The notes under the pieces were generated by a model that made no database searches, was not told where the DNA came from, and worked only from the letters and a program-made list of their open reading frames with translations. From contig QNFN01000024.1 in the NCBI GenBank assembly GCA_003645555.1, positions 1 through 12,006 on the forward strand: DNA of 12,006 nucleotides, given 5' to 3'. The stretch is from Gammaproteobacteria bacterium. Lineage in GTDB: Bacteria > Pseudomonadota > Gammaproteobacteria > QNFN01. The translations under genes were made by a program, and so were the position numbers. Below, piece by piece: positions 10,414-12,006 of this stretch (position 1 is the stretch's first letter; every line of letters begins with the position of its first letter).

Positions 10414-11961
10414 CTAGTTGCAGTAGTCGACTGCCAGTCCAGCAGCACCATCCGCCGTGGGAACCTCGCCGAAATCAAGCCTTGTGGCCTCGCCGAACAG
10501 GCAGTTGGCCTCGGAGCTGTTCAAATACGGCCCTGCCATGCCGGGACTGGTGGTGTAACCCCAGGAGTTGACCGAGATGATCTGGCCATTTCCTGCGTTG
10601 ACATCCATCGGCTGGACCCAGGGTCCACCGGACGCCCCCCCGGAAAGACCACAACTCGGGAGCCACCAATTCACATCCGCAGTTCCTTCTTTTGTCATAT
10701 CTTCAGCGCAATACATGAAGTTGGGGTCGTCGCTGTAGGAGTAGCCAAGCGCATGAGTGTAATCGGCGCTGGGAGCAGGATCATTATTGTCTACGCTGTC
10801 TTGCGGAGTCGTGAAATCGATATCAAGTGCACCGACGGCATCCTCAAGACTGTCGGGGACACCTGCAGGCCCGTCGTGAGCCGAGTCGTCAGTGTCATCA
10901 ACAACGTAGTAAGCGTAATCCCAGGCGACGTTGTTCGGGAACGTAGTCGTGGTCCAATTCACATCGACAACGCCAAACGAAGGCAGCCAACAACCGAAGC
11001 GGTCGTTGCTGCAGTTACGGTCGGTAGCGGTGCCACTGAATGCCTGGTCAGGAATGAACATCACGTGGCGCGCGAACGCCTTGTTGGCATCGTCGTAAAC
11101 GCAGTGCGCTGCGGTGATGATGACGGATCGGTTCGAACTATTATCGGTCGCGACGGTACCGGAGCAAACGTAACCGGCCCAGCGCTTCCACTTCGGATTC
11201 GATGGCATTTCGAAATAGATACGCCCGGCCGCCGTCTGCACGGCGCCACCATCGGTGCAGCCATCAGTGGGATCACACCATGGCGCATTGGTGACCACGT
11301 GGCTGCCGCCCCCGCCGCCACCACCACCGGAACCACCACCGGTATTGACGGTGAAGCTGACCAGGTCAGATGTGGCCGTGTTCCCCCCCTTCCCGGCGTT
11401 GTCCTTGGCCACCACGTGCCATCCCCAGTCACCGTCGCTGAAGCCGGTGAAGTTGACCGTCCAGATGCCATTGCCGGCATGACCGGCGCTGTAGGACTGC
11501 GTGGCGTCGCTCGGGAAAGTGATCACGAAGTTGACCGACTTGAGGCCGCTGTCATCAGTCACGGCCGCTTTAAACGTATGGTCCGCTCCAATCGTTGCCC
11601 CGTGACCCGGGATCATGTTGCTGATCGCCGGAGATGTCGTATCGCTGCCACCTCCACCTCCGCCACCGCCCGGCTTGCCACGATTCGGGACCTGCGGACC
11701 CGCCCGCAACTGCGCGGACCGCTGCTGCCCGTAGGGCTCCAGTGAACCATCGGGTCGACGCAGGTAGCCTCGCCCCTGAGCATCAATCACCAAGTCGCGC
11801 GGAATCGCCGCGGCCCGGCGTTCCGGGGTCCAGTGCTCAACCACGGCACGCTTGTCCGCGTGCAGACGCTGGTCCTGGGCCTGGATGGTGGCGGGGATAA
11901 CGAGTGCGGAGACGACCAAGCTGGCCGACACCCACGAGACGAGGTGGCTTCTCGGGATCAT
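10414..11961 (-). CDS. Secreted trypsin/V8-like serine protease with Ig-like domain and polyglycine linkers
   Basis: A predicted exported S1-type serine endopeptidase of 515 residues. Domains in order: Sec signal peptide (1-28; hydrophobic core 8-24, likely cut after IQA); propeptide-like region (29-96) with WTPERRAAAIPRDLVIDAQG; eight glycines (98-105); an Ig-like beta domain (about 107-207) starting DTTSPAIS and ending VSFTVN; a second glycine linker (208-220); and the catalytic domain (about 221-515). The triad is His286 in TAAHC, Asp348 in AWDYA and Ser444 in GASGGP. C266 and C287 fit the usual His-loop disulfide; ten cysteines lie in the catalytic domain, consistent with an oxidising compartment. 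That domain has about 39 acidic and 11 basic residues, suggesting saline surroundings. The ATG at 11961 follows an in-frame TAA with no other usual start between, and lacks a clear Shine-Dalgarno. Its promoter lies beyond the window. Cleavage specificity is unknown. Confidence 0.92.
   Translation of the reverse strand: MIPRSHLVSWVSASLVVSALVIPATIQAQDQRLHADKRAVVEHWTPERRAAAIPRDLVIDAQGRGYLRRPDGSLEPYGQQRSAQLRAGPQVPNRGKPGGGGGGGGSDTTSPAISNMIPGHGATIGADHTFKAAVTDDSGLKSVNFVITFPSDATQSYSAGHAGNGIWTVNFTGFSDGDWGWHVVAKDNAGKGGNTATSDLVSFTVNTGGGSGGGGGGGGSHVVTNAPWCDPTDGCTDGGAVQTAAGRIYFEMPSNPKWKRWAGYVCSGTVATDNSSNRSVIITAAHCVYDDANKAFARHVMFIPDQAFSGTATDRNCSNDRFGCWLPSFGVVDVNWTTTTFPNNVAWDYAYYVVDDTDDSAHDGPAGVPDSLEDAVGALDIDFTTPQDSVDNNDPAPSADYTHALGYSYSDDPNFMYCAEDMTKEGTADVNWWLPSCGLSGGASGGPWVQPMDVNAGNGQIISVNSWGYTTSPGMAGPYLNSSEANCLFGEATRLDFGEVPTADGAAGLAVDYCN
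11302..11340 (-). repeat. Polyglycine-coding tract 2 of the protease gene
   Basis: This encodes GGG-S-GGGGGGGG-S (residues 208-220) between the Ig-like and catalytic domains. It is a low-complexity run of mixed GGN codons and probably a flexible linker. Confidence 0.85.
11647..11670 (-). repeat. Polyglycine-coding tract 1 of the protease gene
   Basis: Eight consecutive glycine codons (residues 98-105) join the propeptide-like region to the Ig-like domain. Codons mix GGC, GGT and GGA, with a short GGT-GGA alternation that could allow slippage. Confidence 0.85.
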
Positions 11962-12006
11962 TATGGCGCTACGCTGCAGCTGATACTTGGCTTACAGTTC
12001 AGCCTC
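11962..12006. other. Upstream sequence of the protease gene, cut by window edge
   Basis: Only 45 bases remain. Read on the minus strand they hold an in-frame TAA and no clear ribosome site or promoter. Confidence 0.4.

Noticed and set aside
11302..11670. Glycine tracts as CRISPR or DNA satellite repeats
   Set aside because: The repeats are only in-frame GGN codons in a coding region; there are no spacers and no fixed nucleotide unit.
10753..11745. 330-codon open frame on the plus strand across the protease gene
   Set aside because: It is antisense to a gene with signal peptide and full catalytic triad; the translation shows no family signature.

Overview
The window is GC-rich chromosomal DNA from a gammaproteobacterium. 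Aconitase B, adenylosuccinate lyase (E. coli PurB type), thioredoxin reductase and the FtsK N-terminus all align closely with gammaproteobacterial forms as I remember them. A very acidic secreted protease hints at a marine or saline habitat, possibly a Chromatiales-like lineage; that placement is inference. Nothing looks like a phage, plasmid, IS element or CRISPR array, and no tRNA or rRNA gene was seen.

Layout: (1) 1-1335, minus, 5' part of ftsK (division DNA translocase), cut by the window edge just after Walker A. (2) 1558-2523, plus, trxB, divergent from ftsK. (3) 2524-2755, intergenic, with a REP-like palindrome and a decayed second copy. (4) 2756-3235, minus, a small YkuD-type L,D-transpeptidase without signal peptide, divergent from (5) 3388-4323, plus, a LysR-type regulator. 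(6) 4396-6954, minus, acnB, convergent with the regulator, with a clear terminator between them. (7) 7160-8527, plus, purB, followed by (8) 8580-9095, a small DUF7931-like protein with a strong ribosome binding site, probably co-transcribed. (9) 9204-10262, minus, D-malate dehydrogenase of the DmlA/TtuC type. (10) 10414-11961, minus, a secreted serine protease in which an Ig-like domain sits between two polyglycine linkers; a strong hairpin separates it from dmlA. The last 45 bases hold only upstream sequence of the protease gene.

The genes are mostly housekeeping: chromosome segregation, thiol redox control, cell-wall cross-linking, the citrate-to-isocitrate step, purine synthesis and oxidation of a C4 dicarboxylate. 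They form short units rather than one pathway. The least ordinary parts are the protease architecture, the AT-rich inverted repeats between the convergent purB and dmlA units, a shared AT-rich motif in two divergent promoter regions, and the REP-like repeat. I found no convincing previously undescribed multi-gene system here.
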